Of a stretch of 64,000 bases of DNA, positions 50,803-61,010 are shown in pieces (position 1 is the first letter of the stretch; each line of letters opens with the position of its first letter). The notes under the pieces were generated by a model, which saw nothing but the letters and a program-made list of their open reading frames with translations, was not told the DNA's origin and did not search any database. Source of the stretch: Trichoplusia ni (Eukaryota; Arthropoda; Insecta; Lepidoptera; Noctuidae); assembly GCF_003590095.1 (NCBI RefSeq), contig NC_039491.1:6138001-6202000 (forward strand), written 5' to 3'. The position numbers and the translations under genes are program-made.

Positions 50803-53274
50803 TTATGCAGTTAACAAGACATCCCAATTAATTTCATTGTTATAAACTTCTTGTTCAAGCCATAGTTCATAGTTTTCTTTGAATTCATCATCAAGTTCAA
50901 TATTCATTTCTAACACACTGTTAATATCTGTTTCCAAAGGGGTCAAATCTATTTCTTGTTCACCACCAGTCACTCCACAGCCATACCTTCTATGATTGAA
51001 ACGATCAATGCCCACTTTCAGTGCACACTCCTCATCTTGGAAGTCCCAAGGTCTTGCATCAACATCATTGCCAAATGCCCAGTCATCATTCAATCTATGG
51101 CGAACTTTAGAATATATTGCACTGATTGTTTTCATATTGGTCTTTCTCCATTGGCGACCTAAATATTTAGTTTGCATTTTCAATAATTTTAACACATAAA
51201 ATTGCATCAATGCATGCCTTACTTTTAGCGTGCGTTTTAAGATGGGCGCACTTTTAAAGACTACAAGCATCATAATCCTTGCATTCTTCCATTTAGTTAA
51301 TTTGTTGAGTATTCTCAATAAATTTATACATGAAAATACATTTCTCCATGAGTATGGAACTGTTGAATCTCCAATATCTAGACATTCCTTTGTCAACTCA
51401 GGTTGCTCTCCAATAACACAAGCTGGAAAATCAAATATTGGTATGGTATTTTTAGCTCCAACATATGACAGTATGTTTTGATTGAAGAATTTCAATACCA
51501 ATGGCATACAATTAGCATAAACAAGATGTTGTGACATGAATTCAAATTGGTATACATGATTTAACTTTAAATGTTTCAACAAGAGCAGCAATATTGCTGT
51601 AACTGCTTTCACAATTATCTCTTTATGTCTGTTTACATCAATCCCAAGTTTTAAGGACTGTAATACTGTCATGGGCATCTCTTCAGGCAACAGGTCTGCC
51701 ATGATGTTGATTGAATATGTCTTGGCAGTAGATGTAGGTGCTGCTGCTAAAAGAATTTTAAGCAGTGCTATCATGTACTGTGGCAAGTTGGGTAGCATAG
51801 CTCGATACAATATTTCAACTTCTGTTTCTTCAACTTCTTTTTCTCCTTTGGTTAGAGGACTTCGAGCAATTTCCAATTCCCTTTCTGCTTGAATTTCTGA
51901 AAGACTGGTGTATACATGCTTCTTGAGTATATCAATCCCTTCATGAATTGGTTGTGGTAGACCAGCCACTGTCTGACGGTCTCCGGGAAGAGAGTACCCA
52001 ACAAACTTGATTCTGACATTATCAAGAAACATGTCAATATCTTTTTGGCGAACTTTTGACTGCCATGGTAGACTTCTGGGGAGTGGAGGAGGTGGAGGAG
52101 GACTGTCAAACTGTTTAAAATACATGTAATAAGGGCAATTGGGGTTATTCTCAGATTGGGACCCCTCACTGGGTATAGACTGAAACTCCATAGAGTAATC
52201 TTCAGATCCATTGCCTGTCTCTTCTTTGTCAACAAAGATTTGTTCATCAGATTCATCTAATGAAGTTTGTTTCATAAAAAGGTGCCTGCGAATTTTCCCT
52301 TCCCTTTCATTTTCTTTAAGTTTTCTTTGGCCTGGGTTTTGATTCTCCAACATGTCAGCTGCACTGGCTGGTGGAGAGCTTGCCCTCATGCCTTTTATGA
52401 TTTCAATAGTGTCTTCAGATAGAGGAGGTAATCCAGATGCTTCTCGGAGTTTAGTTTTTCTCTCTTTTAGTTCTTTAGAACCACCCAAATAAACCAGCAG
52501 CACTTTCCACAAAAGCAATAATACCTTCTTCATGGGAAAATGTGGAGTTGTTCCAGCACACAAATGTGTTACCATACCTAACAATTTGACAGGCAGTAAC
52601 TCTTCCCCAAATGGTGCTCCAAGTTCTTCTTTAAAGTTTTTCACAAGATGTTTAAATTCAGATTCAGGGTTGTCTTTTTCAGTTCTCATATATTCTGTGA
52701 TGAGATAAAGCACTGAAAGAATAACTCTTAAATTAGTTGAGTCAGCTAGTGATTCTGCTAGCTTCCTAGAAGCTATCGCAGAACTGCTTCGTACAATTTC
52801 GAGATTCAGTAGTTCAACAAAAGCTGAAAATGTTCCCATGTCGTATAACATCATGACGTTAACGCGAGCCCAGTGAGCTTGCTCCGCGTCGGACTGCATC
52901 TCAGCCCAACATCCTTGAGCTAGGTACAGTATACAACGTGTGGCACGCATACGTATTTCACTTACTGCAACGTCTAAATGCTCCAATAACTTCATTATCA
53001 CAGTGCGCTGCTGTTTATTAGTCAGCCTTTGCCAACTTGGTAAATACTCAAACTCTTCCATAATATCTTCAAATGCTTTGACATTGAGCTGATATTCCGG
53101 ATGCTCTGTGTAGCTGTAGAGTTCAGCAATTTCATTTGCCTGGGTGTCACAGTCGTCGTAAACAAAGTCCAATTCGGGGCTCTCCATGTCGTTGATACAA
53201 TCCCCTTCTTCCATGGGGCGGCGAACATCAGGCATTTTGGCTCCTGCACGACGACCATTGCCGTTGGTGCCCAT
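50803..53274 (-). CDS. Strip: Strip, striatin-interacting protein (STRIP1/2, FAM40 family), intronless
   Basis: One uninterrupted frame of 823 codons from ATG 53274 (CAAAATGGGC context) to TAA. The N-terminal half is the N1221 domain (about residues 30-300), including NEIAELYSYTEHPEYQLNVK, SWQRLTNKQQRTVIMKLLEH and RATRCILYLAQGCW. A charged, low-complexity linker with SPPPPPPLPRSLPW follows. The C-terminal half (about 430-780) is the DUF3402 region, including MPLVLKFFNQNILSYVG and YLGRQWRKTNMKTISAIYSK. The C-terminus is acidic. Length fits the family (about 830 aa). Family knowledge: scaffold of the STRIPAK PP2A-kinase complex, with roles in Hippo signalling, endosome transport and axon growth. 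Vertebrate STRIP genes are heavily split, so a single coding exon here is notable. Introns in the 5' untranslated region are not excluded. Confidence 0.97.
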   Translation of the reverse strand: MGTNGNGRRAGAKMPDVRRPMEEGDCINDMESPELDFVYDDCDTQANEIAELYSYTEHPEYQLNVKAFEDIMEEFEYLPSWQRLTNKQQRTVIMKLLEHLDVAVSEIRMRATRCILYLAQGCWAEMQSDAEQAHWARVNVMMLYDMGTFSAFVELLNLEIVRSSSAIASRKLAESLADSTNLRVILSVLYLITEYMRTEKDNPESEFKHLVKNFKEELGAPFGEELLPVKLLGMVTHLCAGTTPHFPMKKVLLLLWKVLLVYLGGSKELKERKTKLREASGLPPLSEDTIEIIKGMRASSPPASAADMLENQNPGQRKLKENEREGKIRRHLFMKQTSLDESDEQIFVDKEETGNGSEDYSMEFQSIPSEGSQSENNPNCPYYMYFKQFDSPPPPPPLPRSLPWQSKVRQKDIDMFLDNVRIKFVGYSLPGDRQTVAGLPQPIHEGIDILKKHVYTSLSEIQAERELEIARSPLTKGEKEVEETEVEILYRAMLPNLPQYMIALLKILLAAAPTSTAKTYSINIMADLLPEEMPMTVLQSLKLGIDVNRHKEIIVKAVTAILLLLLKHLKLNHVYQFEFMSQHLVYANCMPLVLKFFNQNILSYVGAKNTIPIFDFPACVIGEQPELTKECLDIGDSTVPYSWRNVFSCINLLRILNKLTKWKNARIMMLVVFKSAPILKRTLKVRHALMQFYVLKLLKMQTKYLGRQWRKTNMKTISAIYSKVRHRLNDDWAFGNDVDARPWDFQDEECALKVGIDRFNHRRYGCGVTGGEQEIDLTPLETDINSVLEMNIELDDEFKENYELWLEQEVYNNEINWDVLLTA

Positions 53275-53643
53275 TTTGAAACAATTTCCAAACGAAATTT
53301 ATCACATAATATAATTTCACATTTTAGACTTTGATTATTTATCGAAATATTAGTTTCTTTTTACAACAAAATTAGAGTTTTCTTTCGTCTTTCAACGGCA
53401 CCATAGACTTTGAGATGAGAATGAGACACTTGCCACAGATTGATAATATCCAGGGCCTGTGTAACAGATTACATAATACGACAAAGTTTTATTTTTGCTT
53501 TGTGTTTTTATTTTCCTTAATTTTTTGTAGTATTATGTAAAAGTCGATACCAAAAATATGCTACAATAATTTTGTTATCAGCTATGAGAGTTCATTAATT
53601 TTTATGAAAGATATTCTTGCAAGATAGATAAATCCTCCTTTTA
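53275..53643 (-). promoter_or_regulatory. Strip upstream region
   Basis: 370 bases of AT-rich sequence between the Strip ATG and a MITE. It should hold the Strip promoter and leader. No clear TATA box or named factor site was found. Confidence 0.4.
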
Positions 53644-54308
53644 TGCCGCCTCTACACGCAGGCGAATGCATCCGCAGATGGCATCGGCGGACGCGTCCGC
53701 CGACGTGTAGAGGGGGTGATTTGCTCGTCTCTGGTAGGTATTTGACGTCGGCAGACGCGTCCGGCACATATCCGTCGGTTCGTTTGTCGGTTTTTGTGGC
53801 ACAGATCAAAGGGATCTGGCGCGAGCGCCCGGCGCGAGTGAGTGGTCTGTCCACACGTCTGGCGACGCATCAGTGTTCAACGGGAAGCGAATGAGAGTGC
53901 ACGCGTGATATTAACCTTTTTTCTTGCGTTGGCTTTCTTTCTTGTCGGAATGGCGAGCATAAAAACTTAGGATACATTCAAATTCCTGGAGATGTATCAA
54001 GCTGAAAATTTCCTGTGGAATTTTATAATAAATACCACAAAAATAAACATTTTGTAAGAACAAGAATCATTCATTTTATTTAACTGTAGGTAGTTAACAA
54101 ATTGAGTTGAGTTTACTGTAGGTCCTAAATAAATAAATAGCTGCAGCAGGTACGGTCTCCATATCCATTTTGCGTGCATACGTGTTGCATCTGACGAGAA
54201 CCAACACAGACTGATCGACCTACATACGTGTGGACGGCTCGCAGAGATTCATCTGCGGAAGCGTCCGCCGACGTCTGCAGACGCATCCGCCTACGTGTGG
54301 AGGTGGCA
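53644..54308. mobile_element. 665-bp MITE with long GC-rich terminal inverted repeats and TA duplication
   Basis: The left end reads tgccgcctctacacgcaggc then gaatgcatccgcag. The right end, reverse-complemented, reads tgccacctccacacgtaggc then ggatgcgtctgcag. The arms match over about 40 bp with a few differences, and both ends are flanked by TA (53642-53643 and 54309-54310). The inside repeats pieces such as gcgtccgccgacgt on both sides. There is no transposase. A TA target fits the Tc1/mariner or a related group, but the termini do not match a family I know. Confidence 0.75.
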
Positions 54309-54310
54309 TA

Positions 54311-55862
54311 AGCAGTACCTAAGCGTGCTGCGCGAGGCGGCCCCGCTGCTTTGCAAGTTCATTTTGTCGCGCGCTGTAGGTGATGATCGCGAAGGTAAAG
54401 GCGAGTGGTGGAGGTCAGTTAGGGGTGCAGAGAGGTGCGAAACAGTCCCGGAGTGGGTATTCTCGTTATTCAACAATTATACACTTCCACCCCGAGCATG
54501 TAGTAGAAGGCGACTCCTCTCTAGCCAGCCAGTTACGGGAAGAAAGACCTGGGAGTCCCCCTCAGCAGTACAGTATTAGGTTTCGTTGGTTTGCCGCTCA
54601 CTAACAGCTCGCCACAAACTGCTATTGTTTACTCTTACATACATAGGTTCAGATATATGTTTAATTTTATCACGAAATTAAAAAAAAACATGTATCTATG
54701 GTTTTCAAACGCCCCGAGAGATAAAATTGGGTGAAAACTTGACAAAAGGAGCACATAGTGCAATAGCCTAATTCACTTAGTTTTGCACAGCACATACATG
54801 TGATTACAATCAATGATCATCCTGAAAATCCAGAAGATAATTAATATTTAGGTAACATAAAATAGTTCGGCTAGTGGTTAAGTAATACACCTACAATCCT
54901 TCGTTCAAATTTTTTTACCAGTCGCACCCTAAAGAATAATTAAAAAGCATTCATTTATATTACCGGTAATCTAAACTTACTCGAATTCGTTTGCCGTAAC
55001 CCACCACTGATAAAAAGGTTTTTAATGGCGGGTGCAATGTGGTTTGTTCTCACGTCAAACGTCACTGATATGACATCCGAACATTTGTAATACAACAATG
55101 GATCCTTTTACCTCTGAGAGGCATTAAAGACCAACAGGGGGTGAGTTCGGGTGCTTTATAATAGAGTAGCGGGTAATGGTAACACACGATTACTTTCGTC
55201 CCAGGCAATTAATTCGAAGTGTGAAGTGCCTTATTAAGGCATTTAAAACTTTTAATTATTATCAATTTTGTGTTACACACAATGAAATCGTATTTTTATA
55301 TCTTTTTCTGTACAATACTTTCTGTATGGTCTACAAAGGATTTCAGAGCTTAAATATTGATCACGCTAATTTCAGAAACATGTTTTGCAATTAATTAATT
55401 GATTTAAAATAAAATCTGCCTTAATTCAATTAAAGACGATGTTATAGGGACAGAAGGAAGAAGATCACGTGTCGCGGGCCCAGTTAGTTATAAAAAAACA
55501 TGAATTCTGGCACCTCTATAAAATAATGTAAATGTAAATACCTTTCCTTAATTCGTGAAGGTATCAACTGTCTATTAATCGCGGATTACGAGACACAAAC
55601 TAGCCTAGAAGCAGCTCGTTACTAACCTCAATGCTATTTAATTTTAGAAGCCACTTAGACCACTAACCCTCCATGCTTCTTAGCACTACACCTGTATTCA
55701 CTGCAGATATGATCACGCGTTTACTTACAGTTACAAATTCAACTTACATCTCCAGACCATTTTCCGCTTTATGAATCGTATAATCTTCAAGATTGGTAGG
55801 CACCTAGTACCGTGACATTTGTTTGCTCACATTGTCCCGAGTAAGACATCTTGTCCATAAAA
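54311..55862. other. Spacer, with GC-rich unclassified block at the left
   Basis: 54311-54610 is distinctly GC-richer and its plus frames look half-coding (for example FILSRAVGDDREGKGEWW), but no domain is recognised and the frames are short. It could be a transposon remnant. The rest is AT-rich and should carry the promoter of the next gene. Confidence 0.4.
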
Positions 55863-58800
55863 ATGCTTGTAGTGATAATATGGTGTATCATTTTAAATAG
55901 ATTTGGTGAATCATCTTCAATGTTTGAAAATGAATTAAATGTAAATGATTTTCTTCGCTCTGATCTTATGCCCACGTATTTTATGGTGGAAGGTGAGAGC
56001 GTTGGAACAAATAAGTCTGTACTTGATGCGGTAGGACCACCAGTAAATGGATCAATCGATGCAGCACTTTCAACGTTGGCTTTCCATAGGTGAGTTGCTA
56101 CATCGCTATGCTTAAATTCATCGTTGACTATTTCATTTTCTAACTAGCTGAGCATGTATTATTTTTACCATCTTCCATAACATTCGGATTTGTTCCTAAT
56201 TTATTTTTCTCGTTGCCCGATTTCCTAATCCAATGAAGTTCACGATTCATACATGCATTCCATTGCTAAATTATTCATGGTACTGCTAAAAATAGCCAGT
56301 AAATTTGTTTAAAAGTCGATTCACAGTTACTTCGAGTAAATTATGAACTTGTTGGCAGGAAAATGATGAACGAATACCAATGTCGGAATTACATAGCTGA
56401 ACAAATATTGGAAGAAATGGGAAAGAATGTTCTACAAGACAGGCTCGGGAAACCGTTTAGTGATGGAAAAGAGAACAGTCTTATGAGGAAACAAGATATG
56501 AGGAATAACGTTATGTTTGACGTCGGATCCGCAAATTATCATGAATGGCTGGCTAAGTATGACTTATTTAATTAATAGAACTATAATAAAATTACTTATG
56601 AGTCTCCTGTTGTTGAACTAGAAAAAATATTAATAGTTACTAAATCTACCCGTACCCGTGTTCTATATTCACAATAACATAATAAATACCGTCCCCATGT
56701 GCTGCGTTAGGACGCGTTAGATCAAATAAAATGCCAATATTTGGAAAATACTTAATCATTCTCTAGATAGAATGAGACCAGAATAAACTTTGAATTTTTT
56801 TTCCAGAGTGGCGGCATTCAATGACGTATATAATACCGCTAATCCCAACCCCGGCGCCGCAGGAGTGGGTAATACTTCAGATGTTATAGCACCAGGGTCA
56901 GGGCAAACCCCGACGCTGCAGACTAGAGATGGCTATGAGGTATATGAAGGGACAGAGCCATTTACCGGCTATGCCAATTCTGGAGTACCGGCGCATGATG
57001 TGTCTAAGTATAGTAAGAAAGAAAACTAATTTAATTTACTTAATAGAGCGTTTAACACTGATTTTTTTCCGTTGCCTGTGTTACACTATAGTCATACCAT
57101 CCTACTAATATGATGAACATGAAAGTTAGTATGTATGAATGAATGGATGTATGGATGTTTGTTACTCTTTCACGCAATAATCGCCGAACGGATTTAGACG
57201 AAATTTGGTACAAAGATAGTTAAAAATCTGGATTAAGACATAAGATGGATTTTATGCCGATTTTGTGTTTTCTGTGGGTTGATTTTCGACCATGTGCAAA
57301 AATTTGAACCATAGGTGATTAGATACATTTTTAAGTCTCCTTCTATACATACTAAAATATTGTATTGTAAAATAGGTATGTATATTTGAATGTAGGACTC
57401 GTTATCATTGTTTCAAAAATTTAAACGCGCGTCACACCGCAGGGGCATAGCTATTATTTAATAATGCGAATATCACATCTTCGAATATACAGGAATCTCG
57501 TTTATTACCGAATCGTCCAAAATTGCTTGACCATTCTTACGCATAAAGTTGCTAGGCTAAATGTAACTTATTTGACCGAAACATATTAGCCAGCTACTCG
57601 TGGTAGTTTTGTTTACTTCTGAGCATTTCTAGTTATTTATTAACATTTTCAAGAGCTAATGTAGGTTTTAATAAATTTTAACAATTTACTACATTTCAAA
57701 CTTGTATCTCGATGCGTGTTCAGTCTCGCTGCATGATCGTCACGATCTGTTTACGATTGCTGGATTTTCTCACTACAACTTATATAGTATACTATAGAGT
57801 TATTAGACAGGTTTGGCCTATAACAAAATACAATGAGAAGAAGTTTACTCTAGCGTAATTATCAGGACTGCCCAACTAGTTTCAGACCCAACCGGAGTCC
57901 TTAGTCCTTAATCATAAGCTACAGCGTCGGGGTCGACTAACAAATATGCGACTGATAGCAATGAAACTTTAAAGAAGACTTTGATCGTGGACTGACCAAA
58001 CTCGAAATCAAAAGTCATTTATTCAAATAAGACTACTAAGTAGTACTTATTGGAGGTCAACTTATATTGGACAGTACGCAGTTTCACCCATCCTTCACCG
58101 CTTCCTAAGTGCTTTTCATGTGAGAAGGCAAGACCTCGAGTTATGCAGATGTTTTCGTAGTTTGTCTGTTCCGCGTTTCTTCCAGGTGGTGGTTACGAGT
58201 ACTCGATGCCGCCGCCCCCGCCGCCGCTGTACCACCACTCTTCGGGGGTGCAACAGACCCATGTCGTCGAGGAGTACGCGGTAGATCGTGACAGTCACGG
58301 CCTGGGTCTCGCGGATCTGTTTGAAATATCACTCACTGGCATCGCCTTTTTGTCTTTTGGCATGTTCGTGCTCCAAGTCCTAATGTGTATTACCATGGTA
58401 AGAAGGATACCTAAAGGTAGGTATGAGTAGAAATGTAGAAATTGATCGGTCTTTAGGTGTGCAGATTTTCAAGAGTGTGAAAATCTCCACCCATTCACAC
58501 AATATTTTCAGAAGTCTACATCATAGGTTTCTGTTGAATTTAACATGTAATAGATATATAAAATTAAAATAAGTCCGTCAGTAAAAACTTCAACCTCAAG
58601 AACTTTTAGATGACTCGACAGATTCTTATCAAACAAGTCGTACCAAACTCAGGTATAATTCATCTTTACTACAAAACAAGCTACCGGGTAGAAAGGCAGA
58701 CAGATAGAAAAACACACCAAAACACTACTTACTGCATACCTGCTGGTTGCTGTTCATTAACGCTTACTCGATTTTTGCATTTTTTTTTAAATTCGATTTC

Positions 58801-59628
58801 CTAATATGATACAAGCAATTAGAGGCTTGGGTGTAAAGCTTTCATCCAAAGCGCAGGAAATAAAATATTATACAATAAATATTTACAGAACCCCCAACAA
58901 CCTCAAGTTATGCAGATGGTGGACAACAGCGGCGATACCGTGAACGTTGACGACGGGTTTCGGTTTAAGAGGGACACACATGAGCAGCGGCCCTCAGTTC
59001 CCGCGGTGAACTTGATGGCTCGTTATGCCTTACTTGCATTGCGTCCGCGGTCAACACCTTGTCTGTACCGAGCTTTATGTGTTGGAAATAAGAAGGCGAG
59101 GGATTTCCGCGACGGCAACTGGTATTGGTTGCCAGTTTGGCAGTATGTTGTATTATATTATACTACCTAATTCTAAACAATGATTCGATATTGACATTTT
59201 TTACTGTTAAGAGTCGGTAGTTTTAAAATACAACATGAATGTTCAATTACGAAAATATTCTATTTGCACAAGGCTCAAGAATCACAGATAAAGATTTCCC
59301 TCAAATTTAAAATTCATACAAATAATCTGATAATTGCTTAGGACTCTGGTTACAATAGAAGAAAAAAACTGGCATAAATACTTACCTATCCGATTAGACG
59401 TTTTAACAAGCTAAACAAAACATTAAACCTAGAAAAGGATACAATAATAAGTCGGCAACATTAGCATTATGTACATATTATAAATTATCACGATGTTTCA
59501 GTGCAGGCGTGGCGTGGACGCGCGGCGGGGCGCTGGGCGCGCTCAGAGCGGCCGCCTTGGGCCTGGGCGGTGCCAACTGCGACGAATACTACCCGCCCGC
59601 ACATTGCGCAAGAGTGACCGATACGTGA
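55863..59628 (+). CDS. Uncharacterised secreted or single-pass membrane protein, six exons
   Basis: Exons 55863-56089, 56359-56556, 56807-57012, 58186-58397, 58889-59142 and 59502-59628 join with consensus GT-AG sites and matching phases to give 407 aa. The ATG at 55863 begins a signal peptide (MLVVIIWCIILNRFGESSS). The next part is hydrophilic with many Asn and Gly residues. Exon 4 has a proline run (MPPPPPPLYHHSS) and then a transmembrane-like segment, FEISLTGIAFLSFGMFVLQV with LMCITM after it, at about residues 260-285. The last exons have a short RFKRD basic patch that could be a cleavage site. The C-terminus is Gly/Ala-rich (TRGGALGALRAAALGLGG) and ends in a Cys-containing tail. I do not recognise the family. 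Phase agreement across five introns strongly supports a real gene. Exon 5 and 6 junctions are slightly less certain than the others. Confidence 0.82.
57104..57290. mobile_element. Helitron-like fragment in intron 3 of the membrane-protein gene
   Basis: The sequence ctactaatatgatgaacatg then gatgtttgttactctttcac then gaacggatttagacgaaatt is the typical order of this lepidopteran dispersed repeat. It shares ggatttagacgaaa with the fragment at about 7980. It lies wholly inside the 1173-bp intron, so the reading frame is unaffected. Confidence 0.55.
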
Positions 59629-60639
59629 TTGATCATTTTGTGTCTAATTTGTTTGTTTTCTACTCTGATTGTTTCGTTGTTCATGTGAATTACTTGTAGA
59701 ATTAGTATTTGCCTCGACTTCTTGTTGGCTTTGTTCTGTTTACGTTTTTCCAAAGTAAATATTCATTGCTATCCAGTTTTTGCAATTTAAGAAAAAAAAT
59801 CCACTATTATAAAGTCAATTAAAGTTCATTATACATACATACTTTTTGATGTAACAACCGTATTGTTTTGTAAAACTACCACTTTACCTTAGGTTATGTA
59901 GAGAAATCATTGGTGTTAGACAAAAAAAAATATCAATCATATGATTATAATAATACTTTATTGCAGATTGTATTGCTTTAACGTAATAACATCTAAGTAT
60001 TTACACTTACATTTATAATACCAATTAACATTACATTAAACTTAATGCCTAATCATTAAAGGTAGGGAATGTATGAAATATCTTGATTAAAAGTTCGTTA
60101 CGAAGTGTTAGGTAAACATGATGGTATTTGCTGTCGAAGCTTTTATTTCGACACAAAATGAAAGCTAAAGACCCTTCTACCGGTCATTAATATTCGTTGC
60201 ATGAAGTATTTCACACCATTGATTTAGGACGATACATATGAAGTGACAAAAGTGGCAAGTTAAGTAACTATGTACTGTTCGTACAACAAACAAAATAGTT
60301 AACACGCTATTAACAAAACCAAAATAGAACATGACTGAAGCTAGAAGAGCAAAATAATAAAACAATAAAATGTCCAACTAATAATAAAATAACATTTGTT
60401 TTACGTGCTGTTTGTTATATTATGGCTTTCTGATCGGAGAATTTATTTTTAACATGAATATATGTACTTAATACAATAATAATTAGAAAAATACTGTCTT
60501 ACTTAGTTTTTAACCCGACCTTGTAGCATTCTGATAAGCATGGGCTTTTGAAGCGATGTCCTTGCGCTGCGCTGCGTCATGAAAGCTTCATCTGATGTTT
60601 CAAGGGAGATCTTATACTATTACATTAGGAAATACTGTT
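59629..60639. other. Convergent 3' region of the membrane-protein and homeobox genes
   Basis: AT-rich, with no gene. It should hold the 3' untranslated ends of the plus-strand gene and of the minus-strand homeobox gene; AATAAA on the minus strand occurs near 60448. Confidence 0.45.
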
Positions 60640-61010
60640 CTATGGTGGAGAAGACGGCAGAGTTACTGGTGTGAAGACGCAACCCAGAGGGGTGTACGCA
60701 TAAGGGTTTAACAACGAGTAAGCCGGCGGAGTGTGCCCGAAAATTTGTCCCGGAAACAATCCTTGACGCTGGGCGATTTTCAGACGGGAAGTCAATTGTT
60801 TCTTCCACTTCGTTCTGCGATTCTGGAACCATGTCTTTATCTGCACCTCCGTGAGGCCCAAAGCTTTTGACAGTTCCAACCTCTTTGAAACGCTCAAGTA
60901 TTTGTCAATCTTAAATTCAGCTTCCAATCTCTCAAGTTGTTTCGCACTGTATGCTTGCCGTGGCTTGCGCTCTGGCCCAGCCCGTCGTGGCCTTCTATTA
61001 TTTTTATCAT
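60640..61010 (-). CDS. Homeodomain exon of an ANTP-class (NKL-like) homeobox gene, last exon
   Basis: On the minus strand an acceptor TTTTTGTTATAG at 61011 starts an exon in phase 1 that ends at a TAG (60640-60642). It codes for 122 residues. They begin DDKNNRRPRRAGPERKPRQ, followed by a complete homeodomain: AYSAKQLERLEAEFKIDKYL, SVSKRLELSKALGLTEVQ, then IKTWFQNRRTKWKKQ. Key residues W48, F49, N51 and R53 are present, with Thr at 47 and Gln at 50. The tail is SRLKIAQRQGLFPGQIFG and a Pro/Tyr-rich end. Homeodomain proteins bind DNA as transcription factors. Gln50 with KTWFQNRRTKWKKQ fits the NKL group near BarH, slouch and similar genes, but I cannot pin the ortholog. The exon has no ATG of its own, so at least one 5' exon lies further right, perhaps outside the window. 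Confidence 0.88.
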
